Shown: positions 7,841-16,462, counted from the first letter of the stretch. The stretch is DNA of 64,000 nt from Metaruminococcus_A sp964607135 (GCA_964607135.1 CAZSIV010000008.1:18611-82610), one strand, 5' to 3'. Notes: generated from the sequence alone by a model not told the origin. Numbers and translations: made by a program.

Positions 7841-10042
7841 ATGCGTTTATCGAGCACAGAAGTTTATCTAGAATTTGACGGAAGAGGAAATTTGCTCCGT
7901 TTGGAGCATCCAAAGACCGGCAGAAATTATCTGGCGGACGGGGGCTGTGAGCTGTTCCGGCTGACCCTGGTCGAGACCTATGAGGGGAAGGTGCTCCCCG
8001 GCGAACTCCGGCTGACGCCGGAGACGGCCGAACAGGTGGAGCTGTCCCGGGAAGAGGACGGCCTGCTGCTCGCCTTTTCCCGGCTGGACGGGCTGGAGAT
8101 CGACGTCGCCGCCCAGGTTTCCCTTCAAGGGGAAAAGGCTGTTTGGACGCTGCGGGTGGAGAACCGCACCGATTTTGCAGTCAGGCAGATCGAGTACCCG
8201 TGGTTTCTTTTCCGCACCCCTTTGGGCGACGCCCCGGAGACGGAGCGGATTCTCCTTCCGAAGCAGGACGGCATCCTGCTGGGGAACCCCTTCCTCTACC
8301 CTTGGCAAAAGAACCCGGACGGCGTACAGGAGGAGCGGTACTGGTACCCCGGCGAGGGGCGGCAGTGGCCCCGCAACCTTTCGGTTCAGATGACTGCCTA
8401 CTACGATGAAGAGGGTGGAATCCTCCTTTATACGGCCGACCCGGAAGGCCATCCGAAACGGCTGGGGCCGGTTCTGCGGGAGGAGGGCCGGGTCGATTTC
8501 GCCCCGGTTCATCTCCGTCCCGAAATCGGAGGGGAGAGCTTTTCCCTGGAATATCCGGTCGTCACCCGCTTTTTCACCGGAGACTGGCAGGACGCCGCGC
8601 TCGCCTACCGGGAGTGGGCCGAAACCGCCCCCTGGTGCGCAAAGACGGTAGCGGAGCGGGACGAGATTCCAGACTGGGTGAAGCAGGGCGCTTTTTTCCT
8701 CAGCTTCCGCCTCCGCTATCAGAAGGGCGGGGAACGGTTTTTGGAGGAAGTGCCGGCCTTTGTCCGAAGCTGGCAGGAACGGCTGAATATGCCGGTCGTC
8801 GCCATGATGTGCGGCTGGGAAAAGGTGGGAGAATGGGCTGGGCCCGATTATTTCCCGCCCTATGGCGGAGACAGCCGGTTTGCAGAGATGTGCCGGGCGC
8901 TGAAAGAGGACGGGAACCGCGCCTTTCCCTTCGGGCTGTCGGGGCTCAAGCTTTTGATCCGGCGCCATCAGCCCAAATCGGGGGAGCAGCCTCATTTGGC
9001 GATCGATTACGACGCCCGGAAACGTTTCCGGGAGGAGTGGATTCATGCCGCCGCCCTCGACCCGAACGGCGTGCCCTACATGGATTCCAACCTGGATGAG
9101 TGGGACGGCGTCCACGCCTACGCCTGCCCGGCCTCCGGCCAGGCGATGGAGCAGCTCTGCGGCGCTTCCTTAAAGATGTTAAACGACTACGGCGTCACCG
9201 TCCAGCAGGCCGACCAGGTGCTGGGCGGGGGAACCCCCTGCTGCTACAGCACCGAGCACGGGCATCCGCAGGGATGGGGCCTGTGGCAGATTCAGGCGCT
9301 TCGGAAGATCTACGATGAGACTCGCCGGCGCTGCAAGGAGATCGATCCTGATTTTGCCCTTTCGGAGGAGTGGATTTCCGAGCCCTTTATCCAGCACCTC
9401 GACCTCTACCACGCCCGCAATTACGACAAACCGCAGGGCGGGTTGGAGGCCGTGCCGCTCTTCTCTTTCCTCTACCACCAGAATCTTCCCTGCTATGCGG
9501 GCGACTGGACGCCCTTCCACCCCACCAACATGAGCGGGGTGCATTTCCACGGCTGGAATTTCGTCTGCGGGAATCTGCCGGCCGGCTCGCCGATCGACAT
9601 GCTGGGGGAATTCGAAAACCATCCGCTGGAGGATGCCGACCCTAAAATCCTGGAGATGGCGGTTCACGCCTGTGCCGCTTTCAAAAAGCACACCGATTTC
9701 CTTGTGGAAGGGAAAATACTTCCCTCTGCGCCGCTGGACGTCCCCAAAATCTCGATGACCATCAAAGGGCTCGACTTCGGCTGTCCCCGCACGGAAATCG
9801 AACTGCCGTCGGTTCTCCACATGTTCTGGGAAGCGCCGGATGGCAGGCGGGCCTGCGCCCTTGCGAACATTGCGGAAGAGCCGCTCTGCTTTACCCTGCC
9901 CCTCGCCGGGTATCACAGGGGGGCGAAAACGGCACGGGGGGAATACAACGGCGGCGAACGGTTGGAAACGTTCCCTGTGGACGCGGAAGGATGCGTCGCG
10001 CTGAAGCTTGCGCCCCGCGATGCGCTGTTCCTTTTGATCTAA
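7841..10042 (+). CDS. DUF6259-type putative glycoside hydrolase
   Basis: 733 residues. The ATG at 7841 follows GGAAGGGA; the longer open frame upstream has no ribosome site. The N-terminal part is beta-rich (EFDGRGNLLRLEHPKTGRNY) and resembles a galactose-mutarotase-like domain. The middle reads as a TIM barrel with PYMDSNLDEWDG, VQQADQVLGGG and ALSEEWIS, which could supply acidic catalytic residues. No signal peptide is present, so it would act on imported oligosaccharides. It lies 167 bases upstream of a GH3 gene. DUF6259 assignment is from overall layout; substrate unknown. Confidence 0.65.
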   Translation: MRLSSTEVYLEFDGRGNLLRLEHPKTGRNYLADGGCELFRLTLVETYEGKVLPGELRLTPETAEQVELSREEDGLLLAFSRLDGLEIDVAAQVSLQGEKAVWTLRVENRTDFAVRQIEYPWFLFRTPLGDAPETERILLPKQDGILLGNPFLYPWQKNPDGVQEERYWYPGEGRQWPRNLSVQMTAYYDEEGGILLYTADPEGHPKRLGPVLREEGRVDFAPVHLRPEIGGESFSLEYPVVTRFFTGDWQDAALAYREWAETAPWCAKTVAERDEIPDWVKQGAFFLSFRLRYQKGGERFLEEVPAFVRSWQERLNMPVVAMMCGWEKVGEWAGPDYFPPYGGDSRFAEMCRALKEDGNRAFPFGLSGLKLLIRRHQPKSGEQPHLAIDYDARKRFREEWIHAAALDPNGVPYMDSNLDEWDGVHAYACPASGQAMEQLCGASLKMLNDYGVTVQQADQVLGGGTPCCYSTEHGHPQGWGLWQIQALRKIYDETRRRCKEIDPDFALSEEWISEPFIQHLDLYHARNYDKPQGGLEAVPLFSFLYHQNLPCYAGDWTPFHPTNMSGVHFHGWNFVCGNLPAGSPIDMLGEFENHPLEDADPKILEMAVHACAAFKKHTDFLVEGKILPSAPLDVPKISMTIKGLDFGCPRTEIELPSVLHMFWEAPDGRRACALANIAEEPLCFTLPLAGYHRGAKTARGEYNGGERLETFPVDAEGCVALKLAPRDALFLLI

Positions 10043-10118
10043 CATGGTGTGAAATGCCACTCTGACTAAAAAGACGAGCGCCGCGGAGGAAATTCATGCA
10101 AAAGGTTAATTTTTTTGA

Positions 10119-10184
10119 TTGTGCTTCCGTCCTGCGCTTTGCTATAATTGGAACCGGAACGGTCTGTCCCGCCTGGTTGGGCGG
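10119..10184 (+). promoter_or_regulatory. promoter and leader hairpin of the GH3 gene
   Basis: TTGTGC (10119-10124) and TATAAT (10143-10148) with an 18-base spacer. Between it and the AAAGGAGG ribosome site the leader holds a GC-rich hairpin, CCCGCC with GGCGGG (10168-10184). No U-tract follows, so it is not a terminator. Confidence 0.5.
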
Positions 10185-10209
10185 GCTGAAATAAAGGAGG
10201 AATTGCAGT

Positions 10210-12339
10210 ATGAAACCGAAGTATTTGGATGAATCCCTTTCCGTCAAGGAACGCGCAAAAGATCTGGTCTCCCGGATGACGCTGGAAGAAAAGGCCTCTC
10301 AGCTCCGCTATGACGCACCGGCGATCGACCGGCTCGGCGTCCCGGCCTACAACTGGTGGAACGAGGCGCTGCACGGCGTCGCCCGCGCAGGAACCGCCAC
10401 CGTCTTCCCGCAGGCGATCGGGATGGCGGCCATGTTCGACGAAGAGGGGCTCAAAGAGGTTGCGGATGTCATTTCGACCGAAGGCCGTGCGAAATACAAT
10501 ATGCAGAGCAAAAAAGGCGACCGCGATATCTACAAGGGCCTCACTTTCTGGAGCCCGAACGTCAATATCTTCCGCGATCCCCGCTGGGGCCGCGGCCATG
10601 AAACCTACGGGGAAGACCCCTACCTCACCAGCCGGCTCGGAGTCAAATTCGTCGAGGGCTTGCAGGGGGACGGCAAGGTGATGAAATCCGCCGCCTGCGC
10701 AAAGCACTTTGCGGTTCATTCCGGCCCGGAGGGGCTCCGCCACGAATTTGACGCGGTCTCTTCGGATAAAGACCTTTGGGAGACTTACCTCCCTGCTTTT
10801 GAGGCGCTGGTCAAGGAAGCGAAGGTCGAAAGCGTGATGGGCGCCTACAACCGCACCAACGGGGAGCCCTGCTGCGGGAGCAAGCTCCTTCTCCACGACA
10901 TCCTCCGCGAAAAGTGGGGGTTCGACGGCCATGTCGTCTCCGACTGCTGGGCGATCCGCGACTTCCACACCAACCACAAGGTGACCGCGACCGCGCCGGA
11001 ATCCGCCGCCCTGGCGATGAAATGGGGCTGCGACGTCAACTGCGGCAACACCTACCTCCACATGCTCCAGGCCTATGAAGAGGGCCTCGTCACCGAGGAG
11101 CAGATCACGACCGCCTGCGAGCGGCTCTTTGTTACCCGGATGCGGCTCGGCATGTTCGACGAATCCACAGAGTTCGACAGCATCCCCTACGAAGCGAACG
11201 ACAGCAAGGAGCACGCGGCCGTCAACCTGAAAACCGCGGAAAAGTCGATGGTGCTGCTCAAAAACAACGGCGTTCTGCCGCTCGATAAGAGCAAGCTGAA
11301 AAGCATCGCGGTGATCGGCCCGAACGCCGACAGCCAGGAGATCCTCAAGGGGAACTACTCCGGCACCGCTTCGCGCTACGTCACCCTGCTGGAAGGGATT
11401 CGGGCTGCGGTCGGCGACGACACCCGCGTCTATTATTCCGAGGGCTGCCACCTCTTTAAAAACCGGGTTGAGGACCTGGGCCAGCCGAATGACCGGATCG
11501 CCGAAGCGGTCGCGGTGGCGGAGCTCTCCGACGCCGTCATCCTCTGCCTCGGGCTCGACGCGACGATCGAGGGCGAGCAGGGCGACGCCGGGAACGCCTA
11601 CGCCGCCGGCGACAAGATCACCCTCGATCTTTCCCCGGAGCAGGAAAAGCTGCTCGAAGAGGTTACCGCGGTGGGCAAGCCGACCATCCTCCTTCTCAGC
11701 ACCGGTTCTGCGATGTCGGTCAACTACGCCGACGAGCACTGCGACGCGATCCTCCAGACCTGGTACCCGGGCGCGCTGGGCGGCGTCGCCGCGGCGAACA
11801 TCCTGTTTGGAGAGGTCTCCCCGTCCGGCAGGCTTCCGGTCACCTTCTACCGCAGTGTGGAGGAGCTCCCGGAGTTCACCGACTACAGCATGAAGAACCG
11901 CACCTACCGGTATATGGAGAAGGAAGCGCTTTACCCGTTTGGCTACGGCCTTTCCTACAGCAAGGCGGTTTATTCCGACCTGAAAGTCCCCACCTCTGTC
12001 GGCAGGGGCGATGATTTCACCGTCACCGTCACTGTCTCCAATACCGGGGCTTATGATATGGATGAGGTCATCCAGGTCTATATCAAAGACCTCGAGTCCA
12101 AATACGCTGTCCGCAACCACAGCCTCTGCGCTTTCAAGCGCGTTTCGCTGAAAGCGGGCGAGAGCAAGACGGTTGAACTTCCTGTGAAAAACGCGGCACT
12201 GACCGTGGTCGACGACCGCGGGGAGCGCTATGTCGACAGCGCGAAATTCACCCTCTTTGTCGGCGGAAGCCAGCCGGACGCCAGAAGCGCCGCGCTGGTC
12301 GGTTCAGCGCCTCTGTCCGCTGAGCTCGCGGTAAAATAG
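10210..12339 (+). CDS. glycoside hydrolase family 3, beta-glucosidase/xylosidase-like
   Basis: 709 residues with three GH3 parts: the N-terminal barrel (about 10-300), the alpha/beta sandwich (about 340-570) and a C-terminal fibronectin-III-like domain (about 610-690). CAKHFAVHSG is the conserved substrate-binding stretch and D245 in VVSDCWAI is the expected nucleophile. NWWNEALHGVAR near the start is typical of the beta-xylosidase/beta-glucosidase group. No signal peptide, so it probably removes terminal sugars from oligosaccharides in the cytosol. An AAAGGAGG ribosome site precedes the ATG. Substrate not assigned. Confidence 0.88.
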   Translation: MKPKYLDESLSVKERAKDLVSRMTLEEKASQLRYDAPAIDRLGVPAYNWWNEALHGVARAGTATVFPQAIGMAAMFDEEGLKEVADVISTEGRAKYNMQSKKGDRDIYKGLTFWSPNVNIFRDPRWGRGHETYGEDPYLTSRLGVKFVEGLQGDGKVMKSAACAKHFAVHSGPEGLRHEFDAVSSDKDLWETYLPAFEALVKEAKVESVMGAYNRTNGEPCCGSKLLLHDILREKWGFDGHVVSDCWAIRDFHTNHKVTATAPESAALAMKWGCDVNCGNTYLHMLQAYEEGLVTEEQITTACERLFVTRMRLGMFDESTEFDSIPYEANDSKEHAAVNLKTAEKSMVLLKNNGVLPLDKSKLKSIAVIGPNADSQEILKGNYSGTASRYVTLLEGIRAAVGDDTRVYYSEGCHLFKNRVEDLGQPNDRIAEAVAVAELSDAVILCLGLDATIEGEQGDAGNAYAAGDKITLDLSPEQEKLLEEVTAVGKPTILLLSTGSAMSVNYADEHCDAILQTWYPGALGGVAAANILFGEVSPSGRLPVTFYRSVEELPEFTDYSMKNRTYRYMEKEALYPFGYGLSYSKAVYSDLKVPTSVGRGDDFTVTVTVSNTGAYDMDEVIQVYIKDLESKYAVRNHSLCAFKRVSLKAGESKTVELPVKNAALTVVDDRGERYVDSAKFTLFVGGSQPDARSAALVGSAPLSAELAVK

Positions 12340-12350
12340 ACTGTAAATTG

Positions 12351-12388
12351 AAACGCCGTTTGCCCATTCACCGGCAGACGGCGTTTTC
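12351..12388 (+). terminator. intrinsic terminator after GH3
   Basis: AAACGCCGT with TTGCC pairs with GGCAG and ACGGCGTTT, followed by TTTT, 12 bases after the GH3 stop. Confidence 0.8.
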
Positions 12389-12509
12389 TGCGCGGCGGCT
12401 TTTGACGGAAATGTTTGGGATCCCGGCCGCCGTGTGGTTGCTTCTGTCGTATCATAGCAATGGAATGAGCCCTCTCAATCAATAATGAAACGGAAAGAAG
12501 GAATCAGCA

Positions 12510-12938
12510 ATGTATCAAGGGTATGGGCATACGGCAATCTGGGTCAAGGATATGGAGAAGTCGCTCCACTTTTATCTGGATATTTTAGGCTGCAAGCGGG
12601 CATTTTCGATGCCGCTCGACGGGCCGGGCACCGGCACGGAGTACCTTGCGGTTGCAAACGGCGCGTTCATCGAGCTTTTCTACGGCGGCACCCCGCACGA
12701 ATTTGAAAAGCCGGCCGAAGGGGAGCACTTCTGCGGCTTCTCCCACTTCTGCATCGTGGTGGACGACATGTTTAAATTCGTCGAAGAGGTCGAGGGGCGC
12801 GGGGGCGTTTTCCGCGTCAAACCGAAACGCGGCAGGGACGGGAACTGGCAGGCGTGGATGACCGACCCGGACGGGATCGAAATCGAATTCGTCCAGCTCG
12901 ACCCCGGCTGCAAACAGCGCCAGGTCTATTTTGAATGA
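12510..12938 (+). CDS. VOC family protein (glyoxalase-like), copy 1
   Basis: 142 residues with two beta-alpha-beta-beta-beta modules. The four expected metal ligands are present: His in GYGHTAIWV, Glu in FIELFYGG, His in FSHFCIVVDD and Glu in IEIEFVQLD, as in glyoxalase I-like enzymes. The function may be glyoxalase, epimerase or another metal-dependent isomerisation. AAGGAA precedes the ATG. Only 18 bases separate it from a second VOC gene that shares its layout, so the pair is a tandem duplication. Confidence 0.8.
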   Translation: MYQGYGHTAIWVKDMEKSLHFYLDILGCKRAFSMPLDGPGTGTEYLAVANGAFIELFYGGTPHEFEKPAEGEHFCGFSHFCIVVDDMFKFVEEVEGRGGVFRVKPKRGRDGNWQAWMTDPDGIEIEFVQLDPGCKQRQVYFE

Positions 12939-12956
12939 GGAAGAGGGGAAATTGCT

Positions 12957-13373
12957 TTGATTAAGGGAATTGGCCACGTCGCATTCAAGGTGACGGAGAT
13001 GGAGCGCTCGCTTCATTTTTACTGCGATATCCTGGGAGGGAAAAAGGCGTTTTCGATGGAGCGGGACGGAAAGCCGTGGATCCAGTATGTCGCGCTGGCG
13101 GACGGCGTTTTTATTGAGCTGTTCTATGACGGGACGCCCCGGACGGAAAACAACGACGACGAGCATCTGACCGGGTTCCTCCACACCTGCATTGAGGTGG
13201 ATGACATCAACGCCATCGCCGAGCAGGTCAAGAAAAACGGCGGGACGATGTTCGTTGAGCCGATGAAGGGCTGCGACAACAACTACCAGGCCTGGGTGAT
13301 CGACCCGGACGGGAACCGGATCGAATTCATGCAGCTCGAGCCGGACTCCCCGCAGAGCACCTACCGGTTTTAG
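12957..13373 (+). CDS. VOC family protein (glyoxalase-like), copy 2
   Basis: 138 residues, paralogue of the preceding gene (both have SLHFY.DILG..KAFSM and FIELFY). The metal ligands are kept: His in GIGHVAFKV, Glu in FIELFYDG, His in FLHTCIEVDD, Glu in NRIEFMQLE. Starts with TTG eight bases after GAGGGG. The mRNA ends at the symmetrical hairpin at 13382-13428, which it shares with the convergent small gene at 13556. Confidence 0.8.
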   Translation: MIKGIGHVAFKVTEMERSLHFYCDILGGKKAFSMERDGKPWIQYVALADGVFIELFYDGTPRTENNDDEHLTGFLHTCIEVDDINAIAEQVKKNGGTMFVEPMKGCDNNYQAWVIDPDGNRIEFMQLEPDSPQSTYRF

Positions 13374-13380
13374 GAAGATA

Positions 13381-13556
13381 GAAAAAGGTTCAGCGAAGTC
13401 GTTCCGATCGATCCGCTGAACCTTTTTTCTGTTGTATTGCTTTTTGTTTTCCGTTTTCCGCGTAACGGGATTTCCCTCCCACAGCACCCTTTTTTTGGCG
13501 TTCCATTCCTTTTTCTGTTTTTTGCTCATCTTTTCATAGGGGATATAGCGTTCCAT
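13381..13556 (-). CDS. small basic protein, terminator inside the frame (no stop codon)
   Basis: The ATG at 13556 has a perfect AAAGGAG seven bases upstream. The product begins MERYIPYEKMSKKQKKEWN and continues with NPVTRKTENKKQYNRKK; short Lys/Arg-rich proteins of this kind recur in Clostridia as hypothetical proteins. No in-frame stop occurs before the terminator hairpin, whose left arm encodes KKVQR; beyond the U-tract the frame runs on into the antisense of the VOC genes. The mRNA should therefore lack a stop codon after about 58 codons. E. coli ArfA and B. subtilis BrfA, both ribosome-rescue factors, are made from such non-stop messages. Whether this is one, or simply a gene that lost its stop, is open. 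Confidence 0.6.
13382..13428. terminator. bidirectional terminator lying inside a convergent reading frame
   Basis: AAAAAGGTTCAGCG (13382-13395) pairs with CGCTGAACCTTTTTT (13414-13428), giving a U-tract on both strands. On the plus strand it ends the VOC pair; on the minus strand it falls within the open frame of the small basic gene, before any stop codon. Confidence 0.85.
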
Positions 13557-13664
13557 ATGTTTCTCCTTTCGCCGCCGAAACTCCCCCCGGCTAACAGGGG
13601 GGTAATTCATCATAAGCGAAAACCGCAAAAAAGTCAACCTCCGGATTTTCCGGGGGTTGACCGT

Positions 13665-13991
13665 TTAATGGGTTCCGGGCAGTCCGGGACGTTCGAGTAA
13701 ATTAAAGGTATTGCGCTGTACGACGACGGGGAAACACTTTGGAAACAGGCTGATCACCCGCTCCTCCCCGCTGCCCGCCAGCGCGAATGTCACATCGTAA
13801 TAATCGAAGACCTCGTTGTAGCGGACACTCTGTAAAAGGGGAAAGCCCTGGTCCAGATGCCGCACGACCGCTGTGGCATAGGCGGAGCATACGGCGGCCG
13901 GCTTTTCGTGCAGGCCGCAGAAAAAGACGACGAGCAGAACCGCCGCGGCAATTGCGAAGGAAAGGAGCTTCTTCCTGGTCTTCTTTTTCAT
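13665..13991 (-). CDS. small membrane-anchored protein, paralogue 1
   Basis: 108 residues: a Lys-rich start (MKKKTRKK), one transmembrane helix (about 9-26) and a soluble tail with HLDQGFPLLQSVRYNEVFDYYDV. The tail aligns with that of the upstream neighbour (HLDQGIMLYQSIRYEPHFDSF), so the two genes are duplicates. GGGAG sits seven bases before the ATG. Probably extracytoplasmic tail; function unknown. Last gene of a three-gene run. Confidence 0.7.
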   Translation of the reverse strand: MKKKTRKKLLSFAIAAAVLLVVFFCGLHEKPAAVCSAYATAVVRHLDQGFPLLQSVRYNEVFDYYDVTFALAGSGEERVISLFPKCFPVVVQRNTFNLLERPGLPGTH

Positions 13992-14060
13992 AGGAATCTC
14001 CCTCAATCAAAAGTAGAAATCGCAGGACAACAAAATGCAGAAACCCTATCGGCGCTCCGA

Positions 14061-14375
14061 TCAGGCCTGTCCGGGGCTCAGGGAATCATACTGGACAAGG
14101 ACGGGGAAGGGAGAGGTGCCGACCATGATCCGAACCTCTTCCCCCTTTTGGGAACGGAAGCTGACGACAAAGCTGTCGAAATGCGGCTCGTAGCGGATCG
14201 ACTGATACAGCATGATTCCTTGATCCAAATGGTGGGTCAAAAGATAGACGGACGCAATATGGATTGCCAGCGGCTTTTGCAGCAGCCCGGTAACCGAAAG
14301 GAGAACCGTCAGCACAACGGTGATGGCGACGGAGAGCAGGAAGACCTTCATGTCTGTTTTCGATCGGAGTTTCAT
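14061..14375 (-). CDS. small membrane-anchored protein, paralogue 2
   Basis: 104 residues with one transmembrane helix (about 10-32) and a tail that matches the downstream paralogue, including HHLDQG, QSIRY and a shared FPVLVQ/FPVVVQ near the end. GGAGG lies eight bases before the ATG, which overlaps the stop of the 40-residue gene upstream as ATGA. Function unknown; the shared tail suggests a small extracytoplasmic domain. Confidence 0.7.
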   Translation of the reverse strand: MKLRSKTDMKVFLLSVAITVVLTVLLSVTGLLQKPLAIHIASVYLLTHHLDQGIMLYQSIRYEPHFDSFVVSFRSQKGEEVRIMVGTSPFPVLVQYDSLSPGQA

Positions 14376-14494
14376 TGTCTTTCCTCCGGCTTAAAAGCGC
14401 GCTGTCTCATCCGGGTGCGAATCACCTTGAAAAAGCCGATCATCCAAAGCAGTGCCGGCAGGAATAAAGCGAACACCGTTACAAAGGAATTCAT
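14372..14494 (-). CDS. 40-residue single-helix membrane protein
   Basis: MNSFVTVFALFLPALLWMIG followed by a strongly basic tail (KVIRTRMRQR). AGAGG is placed seven bases before the ATG. The stop overlaps the next start (CAATGA), so translation of the paralogue pair is coupled to it. One transmembrane helix with the positive tail inside. No recognised family. Confidence 0.65.
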   Translation of the reverse strand: MNSFVTVFALFLPALLWMIGFFKVIRTRMRQRAFKPEERQ

Positions 14495-14702
14495 ATTCTA
14501 TCCTCTCTCTTCAAACGTCAAAAGCGGCAGAATCGGCAGGGCCGTTCAAACCGAGGAACGAACGATATGCTCTGTTGAAATTGCCGGATTTTTACTTGAC
14601 GGCTTTATTGTAAACCAGTCGCAGACAAAATTCAATACAACAAATTGATGTTTTTAGGAGCTTATTATAACAAAATACGGTTTTAATAAAAGGCTTATCC
14701 CG

Positions 14703-16064
14703 TTACCCTCCCGCCTCAACCAGCCCGGCCCGCCGCCAGATCGGTGTGCGGATGACGATGAGATGGAGGATCAGCCCGATCACCGACGCGACCGGCGCGG
14801 CGAGGCCGATCCCATAGAGGGCGTCGGGCATCCAGACGCTGAAGAGGAAGGCGAGCGGCACCCGGATGAACAGGGTGGTGACGATCCCGTTGACCATGGT
14901 GTAGCGGGTGCAGCCGCAGCCGTTGAAAAAGCCGTTGAAGCAAAAGACAAAGGCCACCAGGAGGAAATCGACGCTGAAGGTGCGCAGGTACTGCGCGCCC
15001 GCCGCCGTGACCTCCGGGTCGAACTGGAACAGGTTCATGATGCTTTCCGGGGCGAGCTGGGCCCAGGTAAAAAAGACGACGGAGCAGGCCACCGAAAGAA
15101 GGATGCTCCGGTGCAGCGTCTTTTTCGCCCGCTCCGGCTGGCCCGCGCCGATATTCTGGGCGGCGAGAGCGGAGATCGCGCCGGAGAAGGCCATCGGCGG
15201 CAGCATGGCGAAGGCGTCGAACCGGCCGCAGATTCCCACTGCGGCGGAGGCTGTCACCCCCATCGTGTTGACGATCGCCGCAATGAACATGAACGAGATG
15301 TGGACGGTGGTGTCCTGGAGCGACACCGGAATCCCCACCTTGACCAGCTGGAGCGCTTTGTTTTTGTGGAGATGGAAGCTCCGGAGCTTAAAATCGAAAA
15401 GAAAATCGCGCCGCTTTAAGTAAATCACGGCGATAATCAAGCTCAGCCCCTGGGAGATGATGGTCGCAAGCGCCGCTCCGCCCGGTCCCATCTTTAAGGC
15501 GCCGACCGCAATGAGGTCGAGGACGATATTGCAGGCACAGGCAACCGCTACAAAGATGAGCGGGTGTTTGGAATCCCCCAGCCCGCGGAGGATGGCGCTG
15601 ACCGCGTTGTAGCCGACGACAAAGATCGTCCCTGCGCTCGCAACCAGAACGTAATCCAGCGCGTAGCCGAAGGCGGCGTTCGGCGTCTGCATCAGCCACA
15701 GCAGGGGGGATGCCGCCAGCAGCATGACGACGGTCATGATAAGGGAGATCACGCCGAAGAGGGTCAGCATTGTGCTGATGGTGTCCTCTGCCTCCTTGAT
15801 TTGATCTGCCCCGACATGCTGCGCAATCAGAATGGTTCCGCCCATCGTCAGGCCCGAAACCAGACTGAGGATGATCTGGGTGATCTGGGTTCCGGTCGAG
15901 ACGGCCGAAACCGCGGCGGAATTACAGAACCAGCCGATAATCAGCAGATCGGCCGCACCGTAGAGCGCCTGCAAAAAATTCGCCGCCAGATAAGGCAGGG
16001 CGAAACGGATCAGGGTCGAGGTGATCCCCCCTTCCGTCAGGTGGTTGACATGGCTGTTTCCCAT
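14703..16064 (-). CDS. MATE family multidrug/sodium antiporter
   Basis: 453 residues with about 12 hydrophobic segments. LPYLAANFLQALYGAADLLI near the N terminus and the two-fold repeat (SLVSGLTMGGTILIAQHVGA; ISALAAQNIGAGQPERAKK) are typical of the NorM/DinF-like MATE exporters. Exports cationic drugs or metabolites in exchange for sodium or protons. The start MGNSHVNHLTEGG has AAAGGAGA nine bases upstream. The leader contains a double hairpin with U-tracts, so expression is probably controlled by attenuation. Confidence 0.87.
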   Translation of the reverse strand: MGNSHVNHLTEGGITSTLIRFALPYLAANFLQALYGAADLLIIGWFCNSAAVSAVSTGTQITQIILSLVSGLTMGGTILIAQHVGADQIKEAEDTISTMLTLFGVISLIMTVVMLLAASPLLWLMQTPNAAFGYALDYVLVASAGTIFVVGYNAVSAILRGLGDSKHPLIFVAVACACNIVLDLIAVGALKMGPGGAALATIISQGLSLIIAVIYLKRRDFLFDFKLRSFHLHKNKALQLVKVGIPVSLQDTTVHISFMFIAAIVNTMGVTASAAVGICGRFDAFAMLPPMAFSGAISALAAQNIGAGQPERAKKTLHRSILLSVACSVVFFTWAQLAPESIMNLFQFDPEVTAAGAQYLRTFSVDFLLVAFVFCFNGFFNGCGCTRYTMVNGIVTTLFIRVPLAFLFSVWMPDALYGIGLAAPVASVIGLILHLIVIRTPIWRRAGLVEAGG

Positions 16065-16091
16065 TTGCGGTTCTCTCCTTTGACAAAAATT

Positions 16092-16140
16092 CAAAAAAAC
16101 CGGATAAAAAAAGCCGTTTGGCACGGCCCTCTTATCCGGT
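16092..16140 (-). promoter_or_regulatory. nested leader terminators before the MATE gene
   Basis: In the minus-strand leader an outer stem ACCGGATAA/TTATCCGGT (16140-16132 with 16107-16099) encloses a smaller stem GCCGT/ACGGC (16127-16113). Both are followed by T-runs of six or seven. Either form can end transcription before the MATE ribosome site, which fits drug- or ribosome-responsive attenuation. A TTG-started frame reads through the hairpin into the MATE gene without a stop. Signal not known. Confidence 0.55.
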
Positions 16141-16339
16141 AACAAAATTACCCTCCGAGTATGTTTCTATGGTAGCACAATAAAACGAGGAATGTCAAGG
16201 CCCCGCTCCGGCGAGGGATGGGAGCCCCCAATAACTTCACAAAGTTCTGTCGTTTCGTCCTCCTGCCCCGCTGGCCGCCTTTTCAGACGGCGTGTGTCTG
16301 CTTGCGGTCATAATCTTTAAAATCATGGGGAAAATACCC

Positions 16340-16368
16340 TTGACAAAATGAAGATATTGTCTTATAAT
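16340..16368 (+). promoter_or_regulatory. consensus promoter for the tRNA-Met/tRNA-Glu unit
   Basis: TTGACA (16340-16345), 17-base spacer, TATAAT (16363-16368), 17 bases before the first tRNA. A perfect sigma-A promoter. Confidence 0.85.
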
Positions 16369-16385
16369 TAACTGGCATTATTAAT

Positions 16386-16462
16386 GGCGGTATAGCTCAG
16401 TTGGCTAGAGCATTCGGTTCATACCCGAAGTGTCACCGGTTCGAATCCAGTTACCGCTACCA
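16386..16462 (+). tRNA. tRNA-Met (CAT), elongator
   Basis: 77 bases with cloverleaf: acceptor GGCGGTA/TACCGCT, D arm with AGCTCAGTTGG, anticodon CAT at 16420-16422, T arm GGTTCGAATCC, and encoded CCA. The 5' end GGCGG is that of elongator tRNA-Met, not initiator. Confidence 0.93.

Noticed and set aside
10066..12120. A 684-residue frame antisense to the GH3 gene
   Set aside because: GC-rich mirror of a clear GH3 gene, with no start signal and no family resemblance.
12585..13637. A 350-residue minus-strand protein
   Set aside because: Only the first part (from 13556) has a ribosome site; the rest is antisense to the two VOC genes beyond a terminator.
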